DNA from: Mycolicibacterium malmesburyense
Lineage (GTDB): Bacteria > Actinomycetota > Actinomycetes > Mycobacteriales > Mycobacteriaceae
Assembly (NCBI RefSeq): GCF_001050015.1
Contig: NZ_CVTB01000267.1
Location: 1 to 41,647 of the forward strand
Length of the DNA stretch: 41,647 nucleotides
Reading direction: 5' to 3'
In this document: one piece after another, positions 15,065 to 24,061 of the stretch
Position numbering within the stretch: the first letter of the stretch is position 1
How the letters are laid out: the number at the start of each line of letters is the position of its first letter
The notes under the pieces: model-generated
Told to the model about the DNA's origin: nothing
The model's input: only the letters and a program-made list of their open reading frames with translations
Database searches by the model: none
Position numbers and translations under genes: made by a program

Positions 15065-15559
15065 TCAGGCCGACGGTGGCGGCGGATCGAGCATCACGGC
15101 GCGGTCGCCCTCCCAGCGGTACCGCGCGCTGTGAATCGCGGCGGGCGCGCAGGCGCTGCACTCACCGGGCACCTTGTAGTTGAGGACGACCATGTCGTCG
15201 CTGCTGGCCGCGGAGTCCAGCGACGTGAAACCGTACGCCTTGGACGTCCCGGTGCCCACGTACTCGCCGCGATGGAACAGCAGCGCCTGCACGGGTGAGC
15301 TCCCGGTGCCGCCTTCGATGGTCACCAGGATGGTCGACAGCTCGGCGCACGGGTCGTAGTTGCTGTCCACGGGGGTGGTGTCCCATTTGGCGCCGGTGAG
15401 CGGTTCGAACGGCAGCTGCGCGAACGCCAGGCGCAACGCGTCGGTCTGGTCCGGGCCGCACGAGGGCTGTGCACCCGCGACCGGTGTCGCGATCAACGGA
15501 ATACAGGCGGCGGCTGCGCTGGCTGCCATGGTCATCATCGCGGCCATCGAACGATTCAT
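15065..15559 (-). CDS. Secreted LppP/LprE-family protein
   Basis: 164 residues from MNRSMAAMMTMAASAAAACI. The hydrophobic N-terminus ending TPVAGAQPSC is a signal peptide. The Cys near cleavage is not in a clear lipobox, so it may be secreted rather than lipidated. The mature domain matches the mycobacterial LppP/LprE family: CGPDQTDALRLAFAQLP, NYDPCAELSTILVTIEGGTG, QALLFHRGEYVGTGT, then a CSAC pair and the final RYRWEGDRAVMLD. Four or more cysteines suggest disulfides. The family role is not known. It is divergent from recC with 95 bases between starts, and lies 14 bases upstream of the HD-domain gene. Confidence 0.85.
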   Translation of the reverse strand: MNRSMAAMMTMAASAAAACIPLIATPVAGAQPSCGPDQTDALRLAFAQLPFEPLTGAKWDTTPVDSNYDPCAELSTILVTIEGGTGSSPVQALLFHRGEYVGTGTSKAYGFTSLDSAASSDDMVVLNYKVPGECSACAPAAIHSARYRWEGDRAVMLDPPPPSA

Positions 15560-15654
15560 CGAAACTTGGCTTTCCCTGGCTAGGTCGCTTGCAAACGTCC
15601 ACCGCCACGGTAAACCCCCGTCCGAGTCGGACCCACCTCCTATCGTTAGCGGCA

Positions 15655-18600
15655 ATGGCGCTCCACATCCATCGGGCAGAACGCACCGATCTCCTCGCCG
15701 ACGGGCTCGGTGCCCTGCTCTCCGATCCGCTGTCCGATCCGTTCGCCGAGGAGCTGGTCATCGTCCCGGCCAAGGGTGTCGAGCGTTGGCTGAGCCAGCG
15801 GCTGAGCCATGTCCTCGGGCGCGAATCCGGCGCCGACGGCATTTGTGCCGGAATCGCGTTTCGCAATCCCCGCTCGCTGATAGCCGAGCTGACCGGAACC
15901 GGCTCAGGCCGAATTGGCGGCACCGCCGCCGTCGACGACCCGTGGTCGCCGGACGCGATGGTGTGGCCGCTGATGGAGGTCATCGACGCCACGTGCGCCG
16001 AGGACTGGTGCAAGCCGCTGGCGACCCACCTCGGCCACTTCGAAGCCGGCGAGGAGAAGGAACTGCGGCAGGGCAGGCGCTACGCCGTCGCCCGCAGGCT
16101 CGCGGGGCTCTTCGCCTCCTACGCCCGACAACGCCCGCAGCTGCTGATCGACTGGGAGACCGGGGCCGACGGCGACGTCCCACCCGACCTCGCGTGGCAG
16201 CCGCCGCTGTGGCGGGCGCTCATCGAACGCATCGACGCCGACACCCCGCATATCCGACACGCCAAAACCGTTGCGCGGCTCCGTGAATCGCCGACCGAGC
16301 TGCCCGAGCGGCTGTCGCTGTTCGGCCACACCCGGCTGCCCGGCACCGAGATCGAACTGCTCGACGCGCTGTCCGCCCACCACGACCTGCACCTGTGGCT
16401 GCCCCACCCCAGCGACGATCTCTGGCAGCGGCTCAAGGGGACACACGGTCCGATCCCCCGTCGCAACGACGACAGCCACCGCAAGGTGGGCCATCCCCTG
16501 CTCGCCACCCTCGGCCGCGACCTTCGCGAACTGCAGCGCGCACTGCCGGGCGACCCGCAGACCGACGAATACCTCGGCGGTCAGGAACGCCCGGACAGCC
16601 TCCTGGGGCGGTTGCAGTCCGACATCGCCGACAACACGATCCGCCCGAAAGGCCGGTCGCACACCGCCTCCGACCGTTCGGTGCAGGTGCACAGCTGCCA
16701 CGGGCCCGCCCGTCAGATCGACGTGCTGCGCGAGGTGCTGCTCGGACTCCTCGCCGACGACGAGACGCTCGAACCCCGCGACATCCTCGTCATGTGCCCG
16801 GACATCGAGACCTACGCACCGCTGATCGTGGCCGGGTTCGGGTTGGGCGACATGATCAAGGGGGTGCACCCGGCGCACCAATTGCGCGTCCGTCTCGCCG
16901 ACCGGTCGCTCGTGCAGACCAATCCGCTGCTCGGCGTGGCCTCGCAACTGCTCACGTTGGCCGGAGGGCGGGCCACCGCGAGCGAGGTGCTCAACCTCGC
17001 GCAGGCCGCACCGGTGCGCGCCCGCTTCGGCTTCACCGACGACAACCTCGAAGACATCACCCGCTGGGTGCGACAGGCCAACATCCGCTGGGGTTTCGAC
17101 ACCGAACACCGCACACCGTACGGCGTCGACTTCGTCCAGAACACATGGCGTTTCGGAATCGACCGGGTGCTGGCCGGGGTGGCCATGTCCGACGACTCGC
17201 ACGCCTGGATCGACACCACGCTGCCGCTGGACGATGTGAGCAGCAACCGCGTCGATCTGGCCGGCCAGCTCGCCGAGTACGTCGACCGACTGCGGGGTGC
17301 GGTCCAATCCCTCACCGGCACACGACCGCTCGCGGACTGGCTGCAGGCGCTCACCGGCCACATCGGCCTGTTGACCCGCGTGGGCGACGACGATGTCTGG
17401 CAGACGGCCCAACTCGAGCGCGAGTTCGCCGATGTGCTGGCCACCGCGGGCACCCGCGCCGACACGCTGATGCGGCTGTCGGACGTCCGCGCGCTGCTCG
17501 ACCGCCATCTCGCCGGGCGCCCGACGCGGGCCAACTTCCGCACCGGCACGCTGACGGTGTGCACCATGGTTCCGATGCGGTCGGTGCCGCACCGCGTCGT
17601 CTGCCTGGTCGGTCTCGACGACGGGGTGTTCCCCCGGCTGGGGATCGTCGACGGCGACGATGCGCTGGCCCGCGAGCCGGAGACCGGGGAACGCGACATC
17701 CGTTCCGAGGACCGCCAATTGCTACTCGACGCCATCGGCGCGGCGACCGAGACACTGGTGATCACCTACACCGGCGCCAACGAGTACTCCGGACAGGAAC
17801 GGCCGCCCGCCGTCCCGCTCGCCGAACTGCTCGACACCCTCGACCGCACCACCGAGCAACCCGTCCGCAAAACCGTCGTCGTCGAGCATCCGCTGCAGCC
17901 GTTCGACACCCGCAACGTCATACCCGGCAAGCTGATACCCGAAGTTCCGTTCACGTTCGACTCCACGGTCAAACGCGCGGCGCTCACCCGCGCCGCCGAA
18001 CGCGCGGAGCGACCGAAGTTCGTCTCCGGCCCGCTGCCCGCTCCCCCACCCGACGACGTCGTGCTCGCCGACCTCGTCGCGTTCTTGCGCGATCCCGTCA
18101 AGGGGTTCTTCCGCGCGCTCGACTACACGCTGCCGTGGGAGGTCGACGGCGTCGAGGACGCGATGCCCGTCGACATCGACGCCCTCGAGGAGTGGACGGT
18201 CGGTGATCGCATGCTGCGAGACATGTTGAGCGGCATGGATCCCGACCAGGCACGGCAGGCCGAGTGGCGCCGCGGCACCCTGCCGCCCGGCCACCTCGGC
18301 TGGCGCCGCGCCAACGAGATCTGCGACCAGGCGTCGCTCATCGCCGACGCCGCACGGCCGTACCGCGGCGCCGACCCGACCGCGATCGACATCGACGTCG
18401 AGATCGGCGGCGGCCGCCGGGTCACCGGAACCGTCACGCCGGTCTACGGTGAGCGGCTGGTCTCGGTCACCTATTCCAAGCTCGACGGCCGGCACCTGTT
18501 GCAGCCGTGGATCCCGTTGCTGGCATTGTTCGCTCACGAACCCGCCCGCGAGTGGAAGGCGATCAGCATCGGCCGCGCCCGCCGCGGCACCACGCCGCGC

Positions 18601-18924
18601 ATCGAGTCCATGGGCCGGCCGACCGAGCATGCGCGCGAGTTGCTCGCCGACCTGGTCGCGATGTACGACCAGGGTCGCCGCGAACCGCTGCCGCTGCCGG
18701 TGAAGACGTCTTACGCGTGGGCCGAGGCCGTACACGGACATGGTGATCCCGAACAGCGCGCGGGTTTCAAGTGGCGGTCCGGCATGTACCCCGGCGAGGA
18801 GGACGAACCCGCATACCAATTGGCGTTCGGCAAGAACACGTGGTTGAAGCACCTCGTGGACCGGGGCCTCGACGAGTACTCCGGGCGGCTGTGGCTGCCG
18901 ATGCTGCGGGCGCTGGAGGTCTGA
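15655..18924 (+). CDS. recC: RecBCD helicase-nuclease subunit RecC
   Basis: 1089 residues from MALHIHRAERTDLLADGLG, close to the ~1100 of mycobacterial RecC. The N-terminal UvrD/Rep-like region (VVPAKGVERWLSQRLS) lacks a functional Walker A, as RecC should. The last ~350 residues resemble the inactive nuclease-like domain. RecC splits the duplex and is the Chi-scanning subunit in E. coli. The upstream open frame (to 15469) overlaps the divergent LppP-like gene and is not part of it. The stop TGA overlaps the recB ATG by one base. In mycobacteria RecBCD mainly serves single-strand annealing, while AdnAB does resection for homologous recombination (established in M. smegmatis). Confidence 0.96.
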   Translation: MALHIHRAERTDLLADGLGALLSDPLSDPFAEELVIVPAKGVERWLSQRLSHVLGRESGADGICAGIAFRNPRSLIAELTGTGSGRIGGTAAVDDPWSPDAMVWPLMEVIDATCAEDWCKPLATHLGHFEAGEEKELRQGRRYAVARRLAGLFASYARQRPQLLIDWETGADGDVPPDLAWQPPLWRALIERIDADTPHIRHAKTVARLRESPTELPERLSLFGHTRLPGTEIELLDALSAHHDLHLWLPHPSDDLWQRLKGTHGPIPRRNDDSHRKVGHPLLATLGRDLRELQRALPGDPQTDEYLGGQERPDSLLGRLQSDIADNTIRPKGRSHTASDRSVQVHSCHGPARQIDVLREVLLGLLADDETLEPRDILVMCPDIETYAPLIVAGFGLGDMIKGVHPAHQLRVRLADRSLVQTNPLLGVASQLLTLAGGRATASEVLNLAQAAPVRARFGFTDDNLEDITRWVRQANIRWGFDTEHRTPYGVDFVQNTWRFGIDRVLAGVAMSDDSHAWIDTTLPLDDVSSNRVDLAGQLAEYVDRLRGAVQSLTGTRPLADWLQALTGHIGLLTRVGDDDVWQTAQLEREFADVLATAGTRADTLMRLSDVRALLDRHLAGRPTRANFRTGTLTVCTMVPMRSVPHRVVCLVGLDDGVFPRLGIVDGDDALAREPETGERDIRSEDRQLLLDAIGAATETLVITYTGANEYSGQERPPAVPLAELLDTLDRTTEQPVRKTVVVEHPLQPFDTRNVIPGKLIPEVPFTFDSTVKRAALTRAAERAERPKFVSGPLPAPPPDDVVLADLVAFLRDPVKGFFRALDYTLPWEVDGVEDAMPVDIDALEEWTVGDRMLRDMLSGMDPDQARQAEWRRGTLPPGHLGWRRANEICDQASLIADAARPYRGADPTAIDIDVEIGGGRRVTGTVTPVYGERLVSVTYSKLDGRHLLQPWIPLLALFAHEPAREWKAISIGRARRGTTPRIESMGRPTEHARELLADLVAMYDQGRREPLPLPVKTSYAWAEAVHGHGDPEQRAGFKWRSGMYPGEEDEPAYQLAFGKNTWLKHLVDRGLDEYSGRLWLPMLRALEV

Positions 18925-21900
18925 TGGAACCATTCGATCTGCTGGGCGAGCTGCCCGCCGAACGTTCCACCACCGTGCTGGAGGCCAGCGCCGGCACCGG
19001 AAAGACGTTCGCGTTGGCCGGGTTGGTCACCCGTTACCTCGCAGAGGGCGTGGCCACGCTCGACCAGATGCTGCTGATCACCTTCAGCCGAGCGGCCAGC
19101 CAGGAACTGCGCGACCGGGTGAGGCGCCAGATCGTCGACGCCGTACAGGCTTTCATCGATCCGTCCAGCGTCGAGGTCAACGAGATCATCGAGCACCTGC
19201 TCGACGGGACCCCGGACCAGGTCGCCATGCGCGAACGCCATCTGCGCGACGCGCTGGCCGCATTCGACGCCGCGACCATCGCCACCACGCACCAGTTCTG
19301 CCAGTTGGTGCTCAAGTCGCTGGGCGTGGCGGGCGACAGCGACTCCCGCGTCACGCTGGTCGAGAGCCTCGAGGAGCTCGTCACCGAGATCGTCGACGAC
19401 CTCTATCTGCACCACTTCGGCCGCGAGCGCGACAACCCGCTGCTGACCTATCCCGATGCGCTGCGCCTGGCCAAGCAGGTCGTCGAGCATCCCGCAACCG
19501 AGTTGCGGCCCAAGGACCCCGAGCCCGACTCCCGGGCCGCGGTCGGCGTCCGCTTCGCGAAAGACGTTCTGGACGAACTGGACAAGCGCAAGCGACAGCG
19601 AGGAATCCTCGGCTACGACGACCTGCTCAGCCGGCTCGCCGACGCGCTGGAAGCCGACGGCTCACCGGCGCAGCTGCGCATGCACCGGCGCTGGCCGATC
19701 GTGATGGTCGACGAGTTCCAGGACACCGATCCGGTGCAGTGGCGGGTGATCGACCGCGCGTTCACGAACCGGTCGACGCTGATCCTGATCGGCGACCCGA
19801 AGCAGGCGATCTACGCGTTCCGCGGCGGCGACATCGTCACCTATCTCAGCGCGGCCTCCAAGGCCGACGTCCAAAAGACGCTGGCCACCAACTGGCGCAG
19901 CGACGAGGCCCTCGTGACCCGGCTGCAGGCGGTGCTGTGCGGGGCACAGCTCGGCCACGAGAAGATCGTCGTGCACGACGTCGCCGCCAGGCACACAGGA
20001 TCGCGGCTGGCCGGCGCGCCGTGCAACGATCCGTTCCGGCTGCGCGTCGTGCGCCGGGAGCCCCTGGGCCGCAGCGGAACCGGTGGCATTCCGATCGACC
20101 AGCTCCGGGTCCACATCCCGAAGGACCTGGCGGCCGACATCGGCGCGCTGATCGATTCGGGCGCCACGTTCGACGGTCGGCCCCTCGGGGCGGGCGACAT
20201 CGCGGTCATCGTCGAGAACCACCGCGATGCGCGGGTCTGCTACCGAGCGCTGTGCGATGCGGGCATCCCCGCCGTGTACACCGGCGACTCCGACATCTTC
20301 AATTCCGACGCCGCCGAGGACTGGCTGGCACTGCTCGAGGCGTTCGACCAACCGCACCGGCCCGGCATCGTGCGCGCGGCCGCCGCGACCATGTTCTTCG
20401 GCGAGACCGCCGAATCGCTCGTCGCGGGCGGGGACCAGCTGACCGACCGCATCGCGGAGACGTTGCGGGAGTGGGCCGGTCACGCCCGTGAGCGCGGTGT
20501 GGCGGCGATCTTCGAGGCCGCGCAACTCGCCGGCATGGGCGACCGCGTGCTGTCGTGGCGCAACGGCGAACGGCAGATGACCGACCTGGCCCACATGACC
20601 CAGCTGCTACAGGAGGCCGCCCACCGCGAGCACTTCACGCTGCCCGCGCTGCGCGACTGGCTGCGGGCCCAGCGCGAGGAGCGCAGCGGCGCCGCCGAAC
20701 GCTTCCGCCGCCTCGACAACGACGCGGCGGCCGTCCAGGTGATGACGGTGTTCGTCGCCAAGGGGCTGCAGTTCCCGGTGGTCTACCTGCCGTTCGCGTT
20801 CAACCGCCATGTCTGGACGCCCGAGATCGTGCTCTACCACGAGGGCGACACGCGGTGCCTGCACATCGGCGGCAACGACAGCCCCGACTTCCACGCGGTG
20901 TCGAGGGCGGGCCGCGAGGAGGACGCCAGCGACGACAGCCGCCTGATGTACGTCGCGATGACGCGGGCGCAGTCTCAACTCGTCGCATGGTGGGCTCCGT
21001 CGCGCTACGAACCGAACGGCGGCCTGTCACGGTTGCTGCGCGGCCGTCGGCCGGGTGAGCCGATGGTGCCGGACGTCGTTGTGCCGGGCAGAGTTTCCGA
21101 CGACGACGCGATGGCGCGGTTCAAGGAGTGGGAAGCCGTCGGCGGCCCGGTGATCGAGGATTCGGTGCCGCGCCACCGGCCCACGCGCCACGAGCCGCCC
21201 GGTTCGGCGGAGTTCGAGGCCCGACACTTCCACCGGTCCATCGACACCGCGTGGCGCCGGACGTCCTACAGCGGGTTGATCCGCGCGGTCGAGGCGGCGC
21301 CGGTCAGCAGCGAGCCCGAGATGGTCGAACTCGACGACGAGGTGGCCGAGATCCCGTTGACCACCGAGGCGGCCGGTGAGGATGTGCCGTCGCCGATGGC
21401 CGAGTTGCCGACCGGGGCGAAGTTCGGTTCGTTGGTGCACGCCGTGCTCGAGACGGCGGATCCGTTCGCCGCCGACCTCCGCGCGGAATTGGAGGCGCGG
21501 ATCCGTGAGCATTCGGTGTGGTGGCCGGTCGATGTCGAGGCCGCCGAGCTGGCGGCGGCGATGATCCCGATGCACGACACCCCGCTCGGGCCCCTCGCCG
21601 GCGACACACCGCTGCGGCAGATCGGGCTGGCCGATCGGATGTGCGAGATGGACTTCGAATTCCCTTTGGCGGGAGGCGATCTGCGCTCTTCGGCGCCCGA
21701 CATCCGGCTGTCCCACGTGGGCGAGCTGCTGCGCGCGCACCTGCCCGCGGACGATCCGATGGTGTCGTACGCGGACCGGCTCACGGGGGCGGGCCTGGGT
21801 CCGCAGCCGCTGAAGGGATACCTGTCGGGTTCGGTCGACGCGGTGCTGCGTGTCGGCGGCCGCTATCTCGTCGTCGACTACAAGACGAACTGGCTGGGTG

Positions 21901-22211
21901 ACCCCAATCGACCGTTGACCGCCGCGGATTACTCGCGGCCGCGGCTGGCCGAGGCGATGCTGCACTCCGACTATCCGCTGCAGGCGCTGCTGTACAGCGT
22001 TGTGCTGCACCGACTCCTGCGGTGGCGGCTACCCGGGTACACGCCCGACGAGCATCTCGGCGGCGTGCTGTATCTGTTCCTGCGCGGGATGTGCGGGCCG
22101 GACACCCCGACCGAGGACGGGCATCCCGCCGGCGTGTTCAGCTGGGAACCGCCCACGGCGTTGATCATCGCGCTGTCGGATCTGCTCGATGCCGGGAGGG
22201 CCGCGGCATGA
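18924..22211 (+). CDS. recB: RecBCD subunit RecB, 3'-5' helicase and nuclease
   Basis: 1095 residues. SF1 helicase motifs are complete: Walker A EASAGTGKTFAL (residues ~20-31), LLITFSRAASQEL, the DEFQDTDPVQW motif II, GDPKQAIYAFRGGD motif III, ATNWRS, then VMTVFVAKGLQFPVVYLP and LMYVAMTRAQSQL. The C-terminal PD-(D/E)XK nuclease is present with LVVDYKTNWLG near residues 982-992, where Asp and Lys coordinate metal. RecB thus provides 3'-5' translocation and DNA cleavage. It shares one base with the recC stop and four (ATGA) with recD, the usual sign of a coupled operon. Confidence 0.97.
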   Translation: MEPFDLLGELPAERSTTVLEASAGTGKTFALAGLVTRYLAEGVATLDQMLLITFSRAASQELRDRVRRQIVDAVQAFIDPSSVEVNEIIEHLLDGTPDQVAMRERHLRDALAAFDAATIATTHQFCQLVLKSLGVAGDSDSRVTLVESLEELVTEIVDDLYLHHFGRERDNPLLTYPDALRLAKQVVEHPATELRPKDPEPDSRAAVGVRFAKDVLDELDKRKRQRGILGYDDLLSRLADALEADGSPAQLRMHRRWPIVMVDEFQDTDPVQWRVIDRAFTNRSTLILIGDPKQAIYAFRGGDIVTYLSAASKADVQKTLATNWRSDEALVTRLQAVLCGAQLGHEKIVVHDVAARHTGSRLAGAPCNDPFRLRVVRREPLGRSGTGGIPIDQLRVHIPKDLAADIGALIDSGATFDGRPLGAGDIAVIVENHRDARVCYRALCDAGIPAVYTGDSDIFNSDAAEDWLALLEAFDQPHRPGIVRAAAATMFFGETAESLVAGGDQLTDRIAETLREWAGHARERGVAAIFEAAQLAGMGDRVLSWRNGERQMTDLAHMTQLLQEAAHREHFTLPALRDWLRAQREERSGAAERFRRLDNDAAAVQVMTVFVAKGLQFPVVYLPFAFNRHVWTPEIVLYHEGDTRCLHIGGNDSPDFHAVSRAGREEDASDDSRLMYVAMTRAQSQLVAWWAPSRYEPNGGLSRLLRGRRPGEPMVPDVVVPGRVSDDDAMARFKEWEAVGGPVIEDSVPRHRPTRHEPPGSAEFEARHFHRSIDTAWRRTSYSGLIRAVEAAPVSSEPEMVELDDEVAEIPLTTEAAGEDVPSPMAELPTGAKFGSLVHAVLETADPFAADLRAELEARIREHSVWWPVDVEAAELAAAMIPMHDTPLGPLAGDTPLRQIGLADRMCEMDFEFPLAGGDLRSSAPDIRLSHVGELLRAHLPADDPMVSYADRLTGAGLGPQPLKGYLSGSVDAVLRVGGRYLVVDYKTNWLGDPNRPLTAADYSRPRLAEAMLHSDYPLQALLYSVVLHRLLRWRLPGYTPDEHLGGVLYLFLRGMCGPDTPTEDGHPAGVFSWEPPTALIIALSDLLDAGRAAA

Positions 22212-23905
22212 CCAGCGTCGAATGGCGGCGGGCGGTCAGCGCCACCGGGCTGCTGCGCACCTTCACCGACTTCGAGGTCATCGATTCCTCGGATGTGCAT
22301 GTCGCGCAACGGCTCTGCGATCTCGTCAAGGCACCCGACGAGCGGGTGGCACTGGCGGTCGCGCTCGTGGTGCGCGCGCTGCGCAACGGGTCGGTTTGCC
22401 TGGACCTGCGCACCGTCGAGCAGCAGGTGGGCCTCGACGGGCTGCCGTGGCCCGCGATCGACGAGTGGTTCGCCGCCATCGCGGCGCATCCGCTCACCGG
22501 CCAACCGCCGGTGCTGCACGTCGACGGTGACCTGCTGTACCTCGACCGGTACTGGCTCGAGGAACAGCAGGTGTGCGACGACATCCTGCGGATGACCGCG
22601 GCCAGGCCGACCCAGCCGGTTCCCGATCTCGACAGATTGTTCCCGTCGGGCTTCGAGGAGCAGCGGGCCGCCGCGGAACTCGCGCTGTCACAAGGCCTCA
22701 CGGTGCTCACCGGCGGCCCGGGCACGGGTAAAACGACGACGGTCGCGCGCCTGCTCGGGGTGCTCGCGAGCGGGACACGGCTGCGGATCGCGTTGGCGGC
22801 GCCGACGGGGAAGGCGGCGGCGCGACTGCAGGAGGCGGTGCAACTGGAGGTGGACAAGCTCGACGCGGCCGACCGCGAAGCGCTGTCCGGCTTGCACGCC
22901 ACGACGTTGCACCGGCTGCTCGGCAGTAGACCTGACACGTCGGCGCGGTTCCGGCACAACCGCGCCAACCGGTTACCGCACGACGTGATCGTCGTCGACG
23001 AGACGTCGATGGTGTCGCTGACGATGATGGCGCGGCTGCTGGAGGCGGTGCGGCCGGAGGCCCGGCTCATCCTGGTCGGCGACCCGGACCAGTTGGCGTC
23101 GGTGGAGGCGGGTGCGGTGCTCGCGGACCTGGTCGACGGTCTCGGCGCCGGCCGCATCGCGGAGTTGAAGACGTCGCACCGGTTCGGCGAGTCGATCGGC
23201 CGGCTGGCCGGCGCGATTCGCGCGGGTGACGCCGACGCCGTCGTCGACGTGTTGCGCGCCGGCGGCGAGCACATCGAGTGGGTCGACACCGATGAGCCGT
23301 CCGACGATCTTCGTAAGGTGTTGGTGCCGAACGCGATTGCCCTGCGCACGGCGGCGGTCCTCGGCGACGCCGACGCGGCGCTGGGCATCTTGACCGAACA
23401 CCGGCTGCTGTGTGCGCACCGCCGCGGCCCGTACGGAGTGCGGTACTGGAACCACCAGGTCGAGCGGTGGCTCTCGGAGTTGACCGGCGAGCCGATCTGG
23501 TCGACGTGGTACGCCGGGCGGCCGATTCTGGTGACCGCGAACGACTACGGGCTCAACCTCTACAACGGCGACACCGGCGTCGCGGTCCTGCGCGACGGCG
23601 TGCTGCGCGCGGTCATCGCGGGCACCGAACGACTGGAGTTCGCGACGAGCCGGCTCGCCGAGGTCGACACCATGCACGCGATGACGATCCACAAATCGCA
23701 GGGCAGCCAGGCCGACGAGATCACGGTGCTGCTGCCGCCGGAGGACTCGCGGCTGCTCAGTCGCGAGTTGTTCTACACCGCGGTGACCAGGGCGAAAAAG
23801 AAGGTCCGCGTCGTGGGCCCGCAGGCGTCGGTGCGCGCCGCCGTCGAGCGGCGGGCGGTGCGCGCCTCGGGCCTGGCGCGCCGCCTCTCTTCCGGCACGA
23901 ACTGA
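22208..23905 (+). CDS. recD: RecBCD subunit RecD, 5'-3' helicase
   Basis: 565 residues from MTSVEWRRAVSATG, close to M. tuberculosis RecD. After a ~150-residue N-terminal RecB-binding region come LTGGPGTGKTTTVARLL (Walker A, ~167-183), VIVVDETSMVSL (Walker B), LVGDPDQLASVEAGAVL, and in the last third the UvrD-like C-terminal motif MTIHKSQGSQADEI followed by LFYTAVTRAKKKV. This is a complete SF1B helicase, the fast 5'-3' motor of RecBCD. ATGA overlap with recB. A type A palindromic repeat begins 5 bases after the stop and could act as the operon terminator. Confidence 0.97.
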   Translation: MTSVEWRRAVSATGLLRTFTDFEVIDSSDVHVAQRLCDLVKAPDERVALAVALVVRALRNGSVCLDLRTVEQQVGLDGLPWPAIDEWFAAIAAHPLTGQPPVLHVDGDLLYLDRYWLEEQQVCDDILRMTAARPTQPVPDLDRLFPSGFEEQRAAAELALSQGLTVLTGGPGTGKTTTVARLLGVLASGTRLRIALAAPTGKAAARLQEAVQLEVDKLDAADREALSGLHATTLHRLLGSRPDTSARFRHNRANRLPHDVIVVDETSMVSLTMMARLLEAVRPEARLILVGDPDQLASVEAGAVLADLVDGLGAGRIAELKTSHRFGESIGRLAGAIRAGDADAVVDVLRAGGEHIEWVDTDEPSDDLRKVLVPNAIALRTAAVLGDADAALGILTEHRLLCAHRRGPYGVRYWNHQVERWLSELTGEPIWSTWYAGRPILVTANDYGLNLYNGDTGVAVLRDGVLRAVIAGTERLEFATSRLAEVDTMHAMTIHKSQGSQADEITVLLPPEDSRLLSRELFYTAVTRAKKKVRVVGPQASVRAAVERRAVRASGLARRLSSGTN

Positions 23906-23909
23906 CCCG

Positions 23910-23967
23910 CGAACGTGGGTTACCCGCACGCTTAGCGCGCCCGATGTGTGCGGGTAACCCACGTTCG
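23910..23967 (+). repeat. Palindromic repeat type A, copy 1
   Basis: Arms of 20 bases (23910-23929 and 23948-23967) are perfect reverse complements around an 18-base loop. The inner arm sequence includes GAACGTGGGTTACCCGCAC. The second copy (35472-35529) has identical 19-base arms and a loop with 16 of 18 bases the same when read in reverse complement, and the flanks CGC and GGCGA are shared too. It follows recD by 5 bases. No T-run follows. Confidence 0.9.
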
Positions 23968-24022
23968 GCGAGAGGATGATGTTTAGCGTCGCCCGAGTGC
24001 AGGGCACTCCTTCCCGGCGAAT

Positions 24023-24049
24023 GTGGTGTAGCGCACACCACCCGGGTGG
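24023..24049. promoter_or_regulatory. Overlapping dyads upstream of the dicarboxylate transporter
   Basis: GTGGTGT-AGCGC-ACACCAC (24023-24041) overlaps the perfect 12-base palindrome CCACCCGGGTGG (24038-24049), 13 bases before the transporter ATG. It looks like an operator. No regulator gene is adjacent. Confidence 0.4.
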
Positions 24050-24061
24050 ACGGAGCCTGTG

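Noticed and set aside
15655..23905. Signs of recent transfer in recCBD
   Set aside because: Gene order, lengths, overlaps and composition are ordinary for mycobacteria.
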